Shown here piece after piece: positions 54,960 to 63,601 of a stretch of 64,000 bases of DNA (the stretch's first letter is position 1; every line of letters starts with the position of its first letter). Where the stretch lies: NCBI RefSeq assembly GCF_002251735.1, contig NZ_NOXS01000025.1, positions 59,557-123,556 of the forward strand, written 5' to 3'. The notes below the pieces were generated by a model. That model was not told where the DNA came from. It ran no database searches and saw nothing but the letters and a program-made list of their open reading frames with translations. This DNA comes from Elstera cyanobacteriorum. Its GTDB lineage: Bacteria; Pseudomonadota; Alphaproteobacteria; Elsterales; Elsteraceae. The position numbers were made by a program, and so were the translations under genes.

Positions 54960-56237
54960 ATGAGTGCCGTCGCCGCCTATGTGTCGGCCTTTGCGCCGGT
55001 CGCGGGGGAGCCGGATTGGTGGCTGGCCCAGCGCCGCGCCGCGATCACGGCCTTCGAGCGCGCTGGGTTTCCGTCCGTCCAGGATGAACTCTGGCGGATG
55101 ACCGATCTGAAGCCGCTGACGGCGCAGGCCTTCCTACCGCCGCAGAGCATCGACGGTGCCCGCGCGGCGGCTTTGGTCGGCGAGGCGGCGGGACTGCTGC
55201 CGGACGCTTGGCGCTTCGTGCTGGTCGATGGCGGCTTCGCCCCGGCGCTCTCCGATCTCGCGGGACTGCCCGACGGCGTGACCCTGGTGCCGACCCACAG
55301 CCGCCCGCGCGCGGTGGAGCCGCTGACCGCGCTGCTGCCCGATGGTATTGCCGCCTTAGGCGTGGCCTTCGCCCGTGACGGGCTGGTCTTGCGCATCCCG
55401 GCCGGGTTGGTGCTGGAGCGGCCGATTCATCTGATTTCCGTGCAGACCGAGGCCGGGCGCGGCACGCATACCCTGTCGCGCATCGATCTTGAGGGCGGGG
55501 CGCAGGCGGAGGTGATCGAAACCTATATGGGCGGTGCCGGCGCGTGGCTGAATGCCGCCGCCCACGTCAGCCTTGCTATGGGATCGCATTTGACGCACGG
55601 GATTTTCGTGCGGTCGGAGGCGGGGGCACAGGTTTTCGCCCGCGTATCGGCCCATGTGGAAAAAGCCGCGCGTTATTCGGCCAGCCCGGTGCTGGTGGGG
55701 GCGCAGCAAAGCCGCGTCGATCTCGTCATCGATCTTGCTGAAGATCATGCCGAAGCCGATGTGAAGGGCCTCTATCTTCTCTCCGGCACGCAGCGCGGCC
55801 AGGTGCTGACGGAAATCCATCACGATGGTCACGCCACCCGCACGAACGAACTGTTCAAGGGCGTGGCCGACGATCACGCCCACGGGATTTTCCAGGGCAA
55901 GATCGCCGTGACCGAACGGGGCCAGAAGACCGATGCGCAGATGCAAAGCCGCGTGCTGCTTCTGTCGGAAACCGCGCGCGCCGATACCAAGCCGGAGCTT
56001 GAGATTTACGCCGACGATGTGAAGTGCAGCCACGGCGCGACGGTGGGCGATATCGACGCGAATGCGCTGTTCTATCTGATGGCGCGCGGCCTAAGCCGGG
56101 CGGAAGCCCGCCGGTTGCTGCTGCGGGCCTTCTTGGAAGAGGTCGCCGATGGGATCGACGCCCCGGCAACCCAGGCGGCGGTTCGTGCGCTGCTGGGCCG
56201 GGCGCTCGACACCCCGGCGCAGGAGGTGGCGGCATGA
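54960..56237 (+). CDS. sufD: Fe-S assembly protein SufD
   Basis: A 425-residue partner of SufB. The N-terminal helical part includes EPDWWLAQRRAAITAFERAGFPSVQDELWRMTDLKPL. The core beta-helix carries LEGGAQAEVIETYMG, and near the C-terminus the SufBD signature LEIYADDVKCSHGATVGDIDANALFYLMARGLSRAEARRLLLRAFLEEV (about 343-391). It starts at 54960, abutting sufC, and overlaps sufS by 4 bp. Confidence 0.95.
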   Translation: MSAVAAYVSAFAPVAGEPDWWLAQRRAAITAFERAGFPSVQDELWRMTDLKPLTAQAFLPPQSIDGARAAALVGEAAGLLPDAWRFVLVDGGFAPALSDLAGLPDGVTLVPTHSRPRAVEPLTALLPDGIAALGVAFARDGLVLRIPAGLVLERPIHLISVQTEAGRGTHTLSRIDLEGGAQAEVIETYMGGAGAWLNAAAHVSLAMGSHLTHGIFVRSEAGAQVFARVSAHVEKAARYSASPVLVGAQQSRVDLVIDLAEDHAEADVKGLYLLSGTQRGQVLTEIHHDGHATRTNELFKGVADDHAHGIFQGKIAVTERGQKTDAQMQSRVLLLSETARADTKPELEIYADDVKCSHGATVGDIDANALFYLMARGLSRAEARRLLLRAFLEEVADGIDAPATQAAVRALLGRALDTPAQEVAA

Positions 56238-57481
56238 GCCTGACATTGTCCAACCGTCCGCATCCCAAGGCGGATTTCCCGATTTTCGATCCCGCTGGCC
56301 CCAATGCCGGGATTGCCTATCTCGATAGCGGCGCATCGGCACAAAAGCCGAAAAGCGTGATCGAGGCGGTCAGCGCCTTTTATGCGACCGGCTACGCCAA
56401 TATCCACCGGGGGGTTTATAAGCTCTCGGCCAATGCGACCGATGCCTATGAAGGGGTGCGGGCGCAGGTGGCGCGGTTCATAAATGCTGCGTCCGACCAG
56501 GAAATCATCTTCGTGCGCGGGGCAACCGAAGGGCTGAACCTGATCGCCGCCACCTGGGGGCGGGCGCATTTGAAGGCGGGCGACGCCGTTTTGATTTCGG
56601 CGTTGGAACATCACGCCAATATCATTCCCTGGCAGATTCTGCGCGATCAGATGGGTGTCGAGCTGCGCATCGCCGGTCTGGCGGCGGATGGCGGCATCGA
56701 CCGCGCTGATTTCACTGCAAAGCTGGCGGATGGCAAGGTAAAGCTCGCTAGCTTCACCCATATCGCCAATGCCACCGGGGCCGTGTTGCCGGTGGCCGAC
56801 CTGATTGCCGAAGCCAAGGCCGCCGGGGCCATTGTCTCCGTGGATGGTTGCCAAGCGGTGCCGCATCGGCCTGTCGATGTTCAAGCCTTGGGCTGCGATT
56901 TTTATACGTTTTCCGGCCATAAGATTTATGGGCCGACCGGCATCGGCATTCTCTATGGCCGCTTGCCGGTGCTGGAAACGATGCCACCCTACCAGACCGG
57001 CGGCGATATGGTGGCCACGGTGCGGTTCGAGGCGACGGAGTTTCTTGATCCGCCGCAGCGGTTCGAAGCGGGGACGCCCGATATTGCCGGGGTGATCGGG
57101 CTGGGCGCGGCCATTGATTATATCCAGTCGCTGGGCTGGGCCTGGATCGAAGCGCACGAAAAGAGCCTGCTGGCGCATGGCACGGCGGTCTTGAGCAAGA
57201 TCCCCGGCCTGACTCTGCTGCCGGCAGGGTCAGAACGGTCGGGTATTTTCTCCTTCACCGTCGAAGGCGTGCATCCGCACGACCTCGGCACCATTCTCGA
57301 CCATCATAATGTCGCCATTCGCGCGGGCAGCCATTGCGCCCAGCCGTTGCTGAACGAGTTCGGCCTGACGGCAACGGCGCGCGCCTCCTTGGGCCTCTAT
57401 AATGAGACGGAGGATTTGGACCGGCTAGCCGAAGCGGTGATGGCTGCCCAGCGCATGTTCGCGCCGAAGCAGCGGGCCTGA
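56234..57481 (+). CDS. sufS: Cysteine desulfurase SufS
   Basis: A 415-residue group II PLP cysteine desulfurase that supplies sulfur. Motifs: YLDSGASAQKP (about 26), FVRGATEGLNLIA (about 91), SALEHHANIIPWQ (about 117), DGCQAVPH (about 213), the PLP lysine in TFSGHKIYGPTGIGILYG (about 223-240) and the active Cys in RAGSHCAQPLL (about 360). AGGAGG is 7 bases before ATG 56234. The frame extends back to 56024 as a shadow of sufD. Confidence 0.97.
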   Translation: MSLTLSNRPHPKADFPIFDPAGPNAGIAYLDSGASAQKPKSVIEAVSAFYATGYANIHRGVYKLSANATDAYEGVRAQVARFINAASDQEIIFVRGATEGLNLIAATWGRAHLKAGDAVLISALEHHANIIPWQILRDQMGVELRIAGLAADGGIDRADFTAKLADGKVKLASFTHIANATGAVLPVADLIAEAKAAGAIVSVDGCQAVPHRPVDVQALGCDFYTFSGHKIYGPTGIGILYGRLPVLETMPPYQTGGDMVATVRFEATEFLDPPQRFEAGTPDIAGVIGLGAAIDYIQSLGWAWIEAHEKSLLAHGTAVLSKIPGLTLLPAGSERSGIFSFTVEGVHPHDLGTILDHHNVAIRAGSHCAQPLLNEFGLTATARASLGLYNETEDLDRLAEAVMAAQRMFAPKQRA

Positions 57482-57484
57482 TTG

Positions 57485-57901
57485 ATGGCGGCGGCGCTCT
57501 ATTCCGACGCGGTAGTGGCGCTGGCGGCGCGCAAGCCGGAGCGGCTGGCGGCGCCCACGGTGTCCGCCCAGCGGAATAACCCGCTGTGCGGGGACCGGGT
57601 GACGGTCGATCTGGCGGTAGCCGATGGGGTGATCCAAGGAGTGGGCGGCGATGTGCGCGGGTGCGCTCTCTGCTGCGCTAGCCTGATTGCGATGATCGAC
57701 GATCTGCCCGGCCGTCCCTTGGCGGCGCTGCCCGAGCGGATCGAAACCGTCCGCCGGGCGCTGGTGGCGACGGCGATTGCGCCGGAAGACCCGTTAGCGC
57801 CACTGCTCGATAAGCCGGTGCCGCGCCCGCGCCATCGCTGTGTTTTGTTACCCTGGGACGCGCTGACCGATGCGCTGTCCTCTCTTTCGACCCAAGCCTG
57901 A
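57485..57901 (+). CDS. sufU: SufU/IscU-like sulfur-transfer protein
   Basis: A 138-residue IscU-fold protein. The three cysteines of the family are visible in NNPLCGDRVTVDL (about 32-40), DVRGCALCCASLIAMID (about 58-75) and RHRCVLLPWD (about 117-126). With SufS such proteins accept and hand on persulfide sulfur, usually with a zinc site. ATG 57485 follows sufS after 3 bp; a TTG at 57482 is also in frame. No sufE or sufA is beside it. Confidence 0.9.
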   Translation: MAAALYSDAVVALAARKPERLAAPTVSAQRNNPLCGDRVTVDLAVADGVIQGVGGDVRGCALCCASLIAMIDDLPGRPLAALPERIETVRRALVATAIAPEDPLAPLLDKPVPRPRHRCVLLPWDALTDALSSLSTQA

Positions 57902-57912
57902 GAGTATAGGGC

Positions 57913-58278
57913 ATGTCCGACACGCCGACCGGATTCGATCTGCACACGCAGGAGCCTTTACCGGAAAAGCCGACCGGCGATCTTGAGGATCAGGTGCTGG
58001 ACGCGCTGCGCACGGTCTACGACCCGGAAATTCCGGTGAATATCGTCGAACTCGGGCTGATCTACGATCTGCGGGTGCTGGAAGATCGCCGCGTTTTTAT
58101 CGACATGACTCTAACAGCGCCCAATTGCCCCGTCGCGGAAGAAATTCCGGTGCAGGTGGCCGATAAGGTGCGCAGTGTCGAAGGGGTTGCGGACGCCACC
58201 GTCAACCTCGTTTGGTCGCCGCCCTGGACCCAGGACCGGATGAGCGACGAGGCCAAACTTCAACTCAATATGTTTTAA
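57913..58278 (+). CDS. sufT: SufT-like DUF59 Fe-S maturation protein
   Basis: A 121-residue MIP18/PaaD-family (DUF59) protein. LEDQVLDALRTVYDPEIPVNIVELGLIYDLRVLEDRRVFIDMTLTAPNCPVAEEIPVQVADKV is the complete family core, including the conserved TAPNCP cysteine. It ends the SUF operon and aids late maturation of Fe-S proteins. Its ATG is 11 bp after the sufU stop. Confidence 0.93.
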   Translation: MSDTPTGFDLHTQEPLPEKPTGDLEDQVLDALRTVYDPEIPVNIVELGLIYDLRVLEDRRVFIDMTLTAPNCPVAEEIPVQVADKVRSVEGVADATVNLVWSPPWTQDRMSDEAKLQLNMF

Positions 58279-58285
58279 AACGTGG

Positions 58286-58309
58286 GCTGGGGATTACGCG
58301 ATCCCCAGC
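58286..58309. terminator. Hairpin at the sufT/58294 convergence
   Basis: A perfect 9-bp stem (GCTGGGGAT with ATCCCCAGC, loop TACGCG) overlaps the last codons of the minus-strand gene. On that strand it is followed by CCACGTTTT, a weak U-tract. Confidence 0.5.
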
Positions 58310-59196
58310 ACATGCTTTAACGTCGCCGTCACGGGAACGGCGCCGCGCAGGGCGCGATTGGTGTGATGGCCCGCGCCCGGAACAACCACGTCAACGGGCA
58401 TCTCGGCGTTGCGCCAGTCATGCTCGCCAATCACTCGGACAACATGATCGAAGGCGACCGGTAAAGCCGCCGGGGTCCCGAAGGTAACGACGCTGGTGCG
58501 CGCCCCGACGCGTTCCGTCTGGCGCGGCACGCTGCCGTTCAGGCGGGTCAGGGCGTGGGCCAAGACGGCATTGCCGCGATGATGGCCGACGATCAGGTCG
58601 AAGCTAACGCGGTGATCGGTCAGCAACGCTTGGATGATGTCGGTATCATGGCTATCGGTTAGGCCCTGCGCCTTCGGCGCCCGGCGCTTTCCGGTGAATG
58701 CTGCGCGGATAAGGCCGCCCAGCGGCGTTTTCGCGGCAACCCGCATTAGCCCGCCGAGGGCTTCGGAGGCGACATCCCCCGCATCGTAGCGCGGCAACAC
58801 GGCAGCGACCGTTTCGCCGGTCGCATCGGCAACATTGCGGGCAAAGGCGGCTGCTCCAAGTGCCGAGCAACCGGGACTGGCAATAACCAGCGATGTGGCG
58901 CGGTGGCCCCGGTACTCAAAGAATTCGTCGACTGTATCGAGGATTTGTAGCAGGCCTTGCCCGCTGGGCGGCACGATCAGGATAACGCCTTCCACGGCCC
59001 ACCGGGGGGCAAGGCGAACCGCCTCTTCAGGTTGTATATTGTTAATATCATACAAGAGATGGTCCAGCAATTCGCTGAAATGATGGGCTGTTTCTTGAGT
59101 TGCTGCCCGCTTCTTCTGGCCGATGTCCAGAGTCTGCCGAAGAGTTTCGGTATCGAAAACCTGGACCTGTGCTGTGGAGAGATCGAACGGTTTCAT
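58294..59196 (-). CDS. Hypothetical protein with a lipase-like fold and His at the nucleophile site
   Basis: A 300-residue protein of no recognised family. The region 200-280 looks like a lipase/alpha-beta hydrolase active site: LIVGHHRGNAVLAHAL (G204-H-H206-R-G208, where GHSxG is usual), then VTFGTP (237-242), D260 and a late GAGHH (275-278). The nucleophile position is His instead of Ser, so ordinary serine esterase action is not expected. There is no signal peptide. Residues 70-125 contain IVPPSGQG and ASPGCSALGAAAFARNV. It is transcribed away from the AT-rich stretch at 59215. Confidence 0.7.
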   Translation of the reverse strand: MKPFDLSTAQVQVFDTETLRQTLDIGQKKRAATQETAHHFSELLDHLLYDINNIQPEEAVRLAPRWAVEGVILIVPPSGQGLLQILDTVDEFFEYRGHRATSLVIASPGCSALGAAAFARNVADATGETVAAVLPRYDAGDVASEALGGLMRVAAKTPLGGLIRAAFTGKRRAPKAQGLTDSHDTDIIQALLTDHRVSFDLIVGHHRGNAVLAHALTRLNGSVPRQTERVGARTSVVTFGTPAALPVAFDHVVRVIGEHDWRNAEMPVDVVVPGAGHHTNRALRGAVPVTATLKHVLGIA

Positions 59197-59470
59197 TGGG
59201 GCCGCTCCTCGGCATTAATCATCTGTTTACCGAGTATGGACTCATTCCTGCGCTTGGAAAGAAGTTTCATTTCTAATGTGGCGATAATTAAATATAAAAT
59301 TGCGCCTAATCGTGATTTGATTGTGACGTTCTCTTGGTAATAATAAGTAATAGCATAGTTAATGCTCTATATTTTATTGTAAAAATAATCATATCCAGAT
59401 ACGAATAAAGAAATTCTAAACATATTAATAATTGTAAATCGCGACTAGATTTTTACAACGGTTAATGAAA

Positions 59471-59686
59471 TTATAGCTTCACCTGCCCGCTGCACGCGCC
59501 AGCTTGCCAGGACTGCCACGGTGTCAGTGGTGTAGGATTGTTACTATCCCGGCGAGATATTTTATCCGGCAGGCGGGATATCCGGGGGGATCGACAGGTC
59601 TGGCATTCGTAAAACGCAGAGGTGGTGCCCTTGTAAAAGCGCATCGCGCCACGCGGGTACTCAAGAAAATTTCCGTAAAAATTCAT
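59471..59686 (-). CDS. Possible small protein, doubtful
   Basis: A 71-codon minus-strand frame with a CQTC cysteine pair (residues 28-31) and no homology I recognise. No ribosome binding site precedes its ATG, and a plus-strand frame (59504-59689, 61 codons) overlaps it, so either may be chance. Listed only because the interval is otherwise empty. Confidence 0.2.
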   Translation of the reverse strand: MNFYGNFLEYPRGAMRFYKGTTSAFYECQTCRSPRISRLPDKISRRDSNNPTPLTPWQSWQAGACSGQVKL

Positions 59687-59687
59687 T

Positions 59688-59737
59688 GAAAAATAAAACG
59701 CCGAGCGCCGCTTTAAAAGAAAGCGGGTCGCTCGGCG
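59688..59737 (-). terminator. Terminator of the 59753-59965 gene
   Basis: A two-tier hairpin at 59699-59737: CGCCGAGCG with CGCTCGGCG outside, CCGCTTT with AAAGCGG inside, loop AAAAG, one 2-nt bulge. On the minus strand it is followed by TTTTATTTTTC. Confidence 0.85.
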
Positions 59738-59752
59738 CGGGGGGTGTTAACC

Positions 59753-59965
59753 TTAGGCTTGGGCGGCGAGATGCTTGGTCAGCCGCTCGGTGGTTTCCAG
59801 CAGGCTATCGTCCATCAGCGTTGCATAGACTTCGGAACGGCTGGCATCGACCGCAATCAGTTGGGCCGAGGCGACCATGCAAGCCGACCGGCGAACCTCG
59901 CCCTGAAGGTCGCGGATCGCTTGCGTGAGGTTACGGATTTCAGCGAGAAGAGCGTCGTCGGTCAT
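59753..59965 (-). CDS. Small helical protein of unknown function
   Basis: A 70-residue acidic protein, predicted all-helical with heptad-like spacing at residues 4-25 (LLAEIRNLTQAIRDLQGEV) and 50-70 (MDDSLLETTERLTKHLAAQ), suggesting a coiled-coil hairpin. A single Cys lies near residue 29. No family is recognised. It has its own strong terminator, which supports expression. The upstream SD is weak. Confidence 0.6.
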   Translation of the reverse strand: MTDDALLAEIRNLTQAIRDLQGEVRRSACMVASAQLIAVDASRSEVYATLMDDSLLETTERLTKHLAAQA

Positions 59966-60024
59966 CGTCGGCTACTTTCTGTGGCTCACCGGTTTTCACG
60001 CCGCAGTATGCGGTGCGGGCGGCG

Positions 60025-61359
60025 TTAAGACAAGCGTAGCCCAGCATTGATTAATGAAAGCATTACAATCAGACATAGGCTCGATAGGCCTACGAACAGA
60101 ATATTGCGGCTGATCACCAGGCGCTGGTGCGGTACGTCGAACATCATCGTGGCGACGATGAGGGTCACCCCAGACGGCGACACCGTCACGGCGAACCCCC
60201 AGGCCGCCTGAATCGCCTGCATCATCAGCGTCGGATGCAGCCCGCCGCCGCCCGCCCGCAGCACGCCGATCATCACGGCGGAGGTGATCATCGGATGCAG
60301 CCCGATCAGCCCACCGAAAATCACCGCTGCGAAAATTGCCGTCAGGATCAGCGGGACGGGCAGGCCGCTGACGAGGGGCGCCGCCAGGGCGATCAGGCCC
60401 GGTGAGGCCTCGATCAACCGCCCGAGGCAGAGGGCGAGGGTGATCAGCAACACTTCGTCCGCCCCGCGCGCCAGTCCGCTCCACACCGTTCGCGTGACGG
60501 CGATGGTGCTGGAGGGCGCCTGCCACAGCAGCGCGGCAAGACCGAGCGGCAGGGTGGCGACGACGACGGCATCGAGCGGATTCATGCCGGTTGCCGCGAC
60601 CAGGGCGACCGTCGCCCCCGCCGCCAGGCCGCAATGGGGCAGGATCGGCAGCACGGCCCGCCCGCCCGCCGTCAGCGACCCGCCGCCTTCGAGTCGCCAT
60701 GCCAGGATAAAGATAACGGCGGCTAGGCCTAGTCCCATCAGCGTGTGTGCGGCGCTGGCGGTTTCGGGCATATATTGCGTGCCGAAGGCGACCGAGACGG
60801 CGAAGGGCGACCAGAAGGCCGAAAAGCTGATCCCGCGTAGGGAAATCAGCGCCATCTGCCGCCGCAGCGGCTCCGGCGCATCCTTCGGCAGCAGCGGCGC
60901 GATCAACGCATGGGCGCCGGTGGTCAGTACCGACCCGAGGCCGGTGGCCAGCACCAGCGCCCCAGTATCGCGGCCTTGCTGGGGCAGGGCTCCAAAAGCG
61001 TCGCGGGCGCGGGCCATCGCCGGAAGTTCCCCAACAATGACCCGCAGCATTTGCAGCACCGGTAGATAGGCGGCGAAGGTCAAGGCATCGCCCAAGCCGC
61101 GCTCGATCACCCCCAGCGGCGCGCCGGTTATGACCAGCCCGCTACACGCCACCGTCAGCACCCCGGCGATCAGAAGGGTGCGCGCTTTCACCAGCGGCAG
61201 GGCACTCGCTAGCAGCAGCAGCGCGAGTGCGGCGGCGATGGGCAGCGGCAGAGTTAGGCCGACCGCCCGGGCGAGCGTGATGAGAATGAAGAGGGCCAGC
61301 AGCGACCGGTGCAGCAGAATACAAAAGTCTTTCACACGCTGTCCGCTAATTCCCGTCAC
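60025..61359 (-). CDS. Multi-helix membrane transporter of unknown substrate
   Basis: A 444-residue integral membrane protein with about 11 or 12 helices. Two matching halves may exist, each with a re-entrant-like segment: LATGLGSVLTTGAHALIAPLLP (about 137-158) and GLIGLHPMITSAVMIGVL (about 350-367). This layout recalls the ion transporter superfamily (ArsB, DASS, CitM and related), but no signature fixes a substrate. The start is GTG 61359, with GGGGAGAG upstream; a GTG at 61335 is possible. It is divergent from the aminotransferase gene. Confidence 0.72.
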   Translation of the reverse strand: MTGISGQRVKDFCILLHRSLLALFILITLARAVGLTLPLPIAAALALLLLASALPLVKARTLLIAGVLTVACSGLVITGAPLGVIERGLGDALTFAAYLPVLQMLRVIVGELPAMARARDAFGALPQQGRDTGALVLATGLGSVLTTGAHALIAPLLPKDAPEPLRRQMALISLRGISFSAFWSPFAVSVAFGTQYMPETASAAHTLMGLGLAAVIFILAWRLEGGGSLTAGGRAVLPILPHCGLAAGATVALVAATGMNPLDAVVVATLPLGLAALLWQAPSSTIAVTRTVWSGLARGADEVLLITLALCLGRLIEASPGLIALAAPLVSGLPVPLILTAIFAAVIFGGLIGLHPMITSAVMIGVLRAGGGGLHPTLMMQAIQAAWGFAVTVSPSGVTLIVATMMFDVPHQRLVISRNILFVGLSSLCLIVMLSLINAGLRLS

Positions 61360-61514
61360 GCTGCGTCTCTCCCCCGGTTTGAAACGACGGCCCCTTGGCC
61401 CGAAATGTCCGGTAACGAAATTTTAAGTGCGGTGCAAAATCCAGCCGGTATGATCCCGCCTGTCATACGGAGCGCTGCTCTGCCGATGGTTTCTGCCCAG
61501 GTTTGGAAAAACGA

Positions 61515-62645
61515 ATGTCCTCTGCGCCTTTGCCCTTTATCGACCTTAAAGCCCAGCGCCGCCGTCTCGGTCCGCAGATCGAAGCCGCGATTGGCCGCGT
61601 GCTGGAACACGGCGCCTTCATCATGGGGCCGGAAGTGCGGGAATTGGAAGCGCAACTGGCCGCCTATGCCGGGGTGAAGCATTGCATTTCCTGCGCATCG
61701 GGCACGGATGCCTTGATGATGGTCTTGATGGCCAAGGGAATTGGGCCGGGCGATGCGGTCTTCTGCCCATCCTTCACCTTTGCTGCGACGGCGGAAGTGG
61801 TGGCGCTGCTTGGTGCCTCGCCCGTCTTCGTCGATGTGCGCGAGGATGATTTCAACATCGATCCCCAAAGCCTCGCCGCTGCCATTCCGGTGGCCGAAGC
61901 CGCCGGGCTAACCCCGCGGGCCATTATTGCCGTCGATCTGTTTGGCCAGCCCGCCGATTACCGCGCGCTGCAACCCTTGGCCGACGCCCACGGCCTATGG
62001 ATTTTGGCCGACGCCGCCCAGAGCTTTGGCGCCAGCTATGATAACCGCCGCGTCGGGGCCTTGGGCGATGTCGCCACTACGTCCTTCTTCCCGGCAAAGC
62101 CCCTGGGGTGCTATGGCGACGGTGGGGCGATCTTCACCCATGATGATGATTTCCGTGACGTGCTGCACTCGATCCGCGTGCACGGCCAGGGGCGCGATAA
62201 GTACGAGAACGTCCGCCTCGGCATTACCGGGCGCCTCGATACGATGCAGGCGGCGGTTCTGCTGCAAAAAATGACGATTTTTGACGATGAAATCGCCGCC
62301 CGCAATGCCGTGGCCGACCGTTACGCGGCTGGTCTGCCCAAGAGCATTGCCGCCCCAGCGGTTCTCGCGGGCCGAACCTCGGTTTGGGCGCAATATACCG
62401 TGCTGCTCGATAACCGCGATGCCGTGCAGCAGGCGCTGCAGGCCGAGGGCATTCCGACGATGATCTATTACCTGCGCCCGCTGCATACGCAGCCGCCCTA
62501 TGCGCGCTTCCCGCAGGTGCCGGGGGGGCTGCCGGTGACGGATCGTTTGGCCCAACGGGTTCTCAGCCTGCCGATGCACCCTTATTTGGACGTGCCGACG
62601 CAGGAGCGGATTCTCGAAGCCGTTCATCGGGCTGTTGCGGCATGA
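61515..62645 (+). CDS. DegT/DnrJ/EryC1-family sugar aminotransferase
   Basis: A 376-residue PLP sugar-nucleotide aminotransferase, WbpE/WlbC-like. Features: FIDLKAQRRRLGPQIEAAI at the start, GVKHCISCASGTDALMMVLMA (about 54), PSFTFAATAEVV (about 85), DAAQSFGA (about 169), the PLP lysine in SFFPAKPLGCYGDGGAIFT (about 188-206) and RLDTMQAAVLLQK (about 236). ATG 61515 is chosen over TTG 61503. It overlaps the oxidoreductase gene by 4 bp; the pair fits 3-keto then 3-amino formation on a UDP-hexuronic acid for surface glycans. Exact sugar not determinable. Confidence 0.88.
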   Translation: MSSAPLPFIDLKAQRRRLGPQIEAAIGRVLEHGAFIMGPEVRELEAQLAAYAGVKHCISCASGTDALMMVLMAKGIGPGDAVFCPSFTFAATAEVVALLGASPVFVDVREDDFNIDPQSLAAAIPVAEAAGLTPRAIIAVDLFGQPADYRALQPLADAHGLWILADAAQSFGASYDNRRVGALGDVATTSFFPAKPLGCYGDGGAIFTHDDDFRDVLHSIRVHGQGRDKYENVRLGITGRLDTMQAAVLLQKMTIFDDEIAARNAVADRYAAGLPKSIAAPAVLAGRTSVWAQYTVLLDNRDAVQQALQAEGIPTMIYYLRPLHTQPPYARFPQVPGGLPVTDRLAQRVLSLPMHPYLDVPTQERILEAVHRAVAA

Positions 62646-63601
62646 GTGCGTCGCTCGCCGTTTCCATCCTCGGCGCCGGGGTAATGGGGGGCAATCACGC
62701 CCGCACGCTCGCCGCGCTGCCGGGGGCCAAGCTGCATCGGATTTTCGATACCGACGCTGCGCGGGCCGAAGCGCTCGCCGCCCAAACGGGCGCGGCAGCA
62801 ACGGCAGACCTCGATCAGGCGGTGGCGGGCGCCGATGCGGTGGTCATCGCCGCCAGTTCCTCTGCCCATGCGGCGCTCGCGCAGCGGGTGATCGCGGCGG
62901 GCAAGCCGGTGTTGATCGAAAAGCCGTTCGCCGTCACGCTGCCGGAAGCGGAAGCCGTGATCGGCAAGGCCAAAAAAGCTGGGGTGCCGGTGGCAACCGG
63001 GCATGTCGAGCGGTTCAACCCCGCCTTCGTCACGGCACAGAAGCTCCTCCACGGGCGGCGGGTGCTGGCGATTGATGGGCGGCGGCTGAATGTCGGCTCC
63101 AACCGTATTCTCGATACCGATGTGGTCATCGACCTGATGATCCATGATATCGACGCGGCGGTGGCACTGATGGGCGGGTCGCCGCAAGGCTTGCTCGCTC
63201 AAGGTTTCGCTGTGGCGGGGGAGGGGGCGAAACGCGATCACGTGCTCGCAGCCTGGACGCAAGCGACGCCCGATCCGGTGCGCGTGTCGATGCTCGGCAG
63301 CCGTCTGGTGCCCGACCGCGTGCGCGAGACCCGCGTGCTGACCGACGACGGGCTGGTCGTGATCGACTTTCTCACCCGCACGGTCCAAGCCAGTGAGAGC
63401 CTCTTGCCGGACGGGCAGAGCGACGGCCGTGCCCTCGTGCCGGTGCCAGTCCAGCCGCAGGAATCCCTGGCTGCCGAACTCACGCAGTTCCTCGACGGGA
63501 TCCGCGCCGGTAAACCCGAAGCCGTCGGCGTGACGGTGCAGGCCGCCTTGCCGGTGCTGTCGCTGGTCTGGGCGATCCAACAGCAGCTCTATGGGGCCTA
63601 A
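62642..63601 (+). CDS. Gfo/Idh/MocA-family oxidoreductase
   Basis: A 319-residue NAD-dependent sugar oxidoreductase, WbpB/WlbA-like. The Rossmann motif VSILGAGVMGGNHARTL is at residues 7-23, LIEKPFAVTLPEAEAVI holds the catalytic EKP (about 97-100), and GHVERFNPAFV (about 119) and DLMIHDIDAAVALMG (about 164) follow. It would oxidise the C3 hydroxyl of the nucleotide sugar used by the aminotransferase. ATG 62642 overlaps that gene's stop; csaA starts one base after its own. Confidence 0.87.
   Translation: MSASLAVSILGAGVMGGNHARTLAALPGAKLHRIFDTDAARAEALAAQTGAAATADLDQAVAGADAVVIAASSSAHAALAQRVIAAGKPVLIEKPFAVTLPEAEAVIGKAKKAGVPVATGHVERFNPAFVTAQKLLHGRRVLAIDGRRLNVGSNRILDTDVVIDLMIHDIDAAVALMGGSPQGLLAQGFAVAGEGAKRDHVLAAWTQATPDPVRVSMLGSRLVPDRVRETRVLTDDGLVVIDFLTRTVQASESLLPDGQSDGRALVPVPVQPQESLAAELTQFLDGIRAGKPEAVGVTVQAALPVLSLVWAIQQQLYGA

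Larger units (their letters stand above)
59197..59752. other. Intergenic stretch with an AT-rich block
   Basis: About 59215-59475 is strikingly AT-rich compared with the rest of the window, without a protein-coding signature. It may hold the promoter of the 58294-59196 gene and a nucleoid-protein target, or be a remnant of imported DNA. The part 59480-59690 is of normal composition; two short overlapping frames occur there on opposite strands (see 59471-59686). A terminator for the 59753 gene lies at 59688-59737. Confidence 0.6.

Noticed and set aside
59504..59689. Plus-strand 61-codon frame
   Set aside because: No ribosome binding site or recognisable motif, and it overlaps another equally weak frame.
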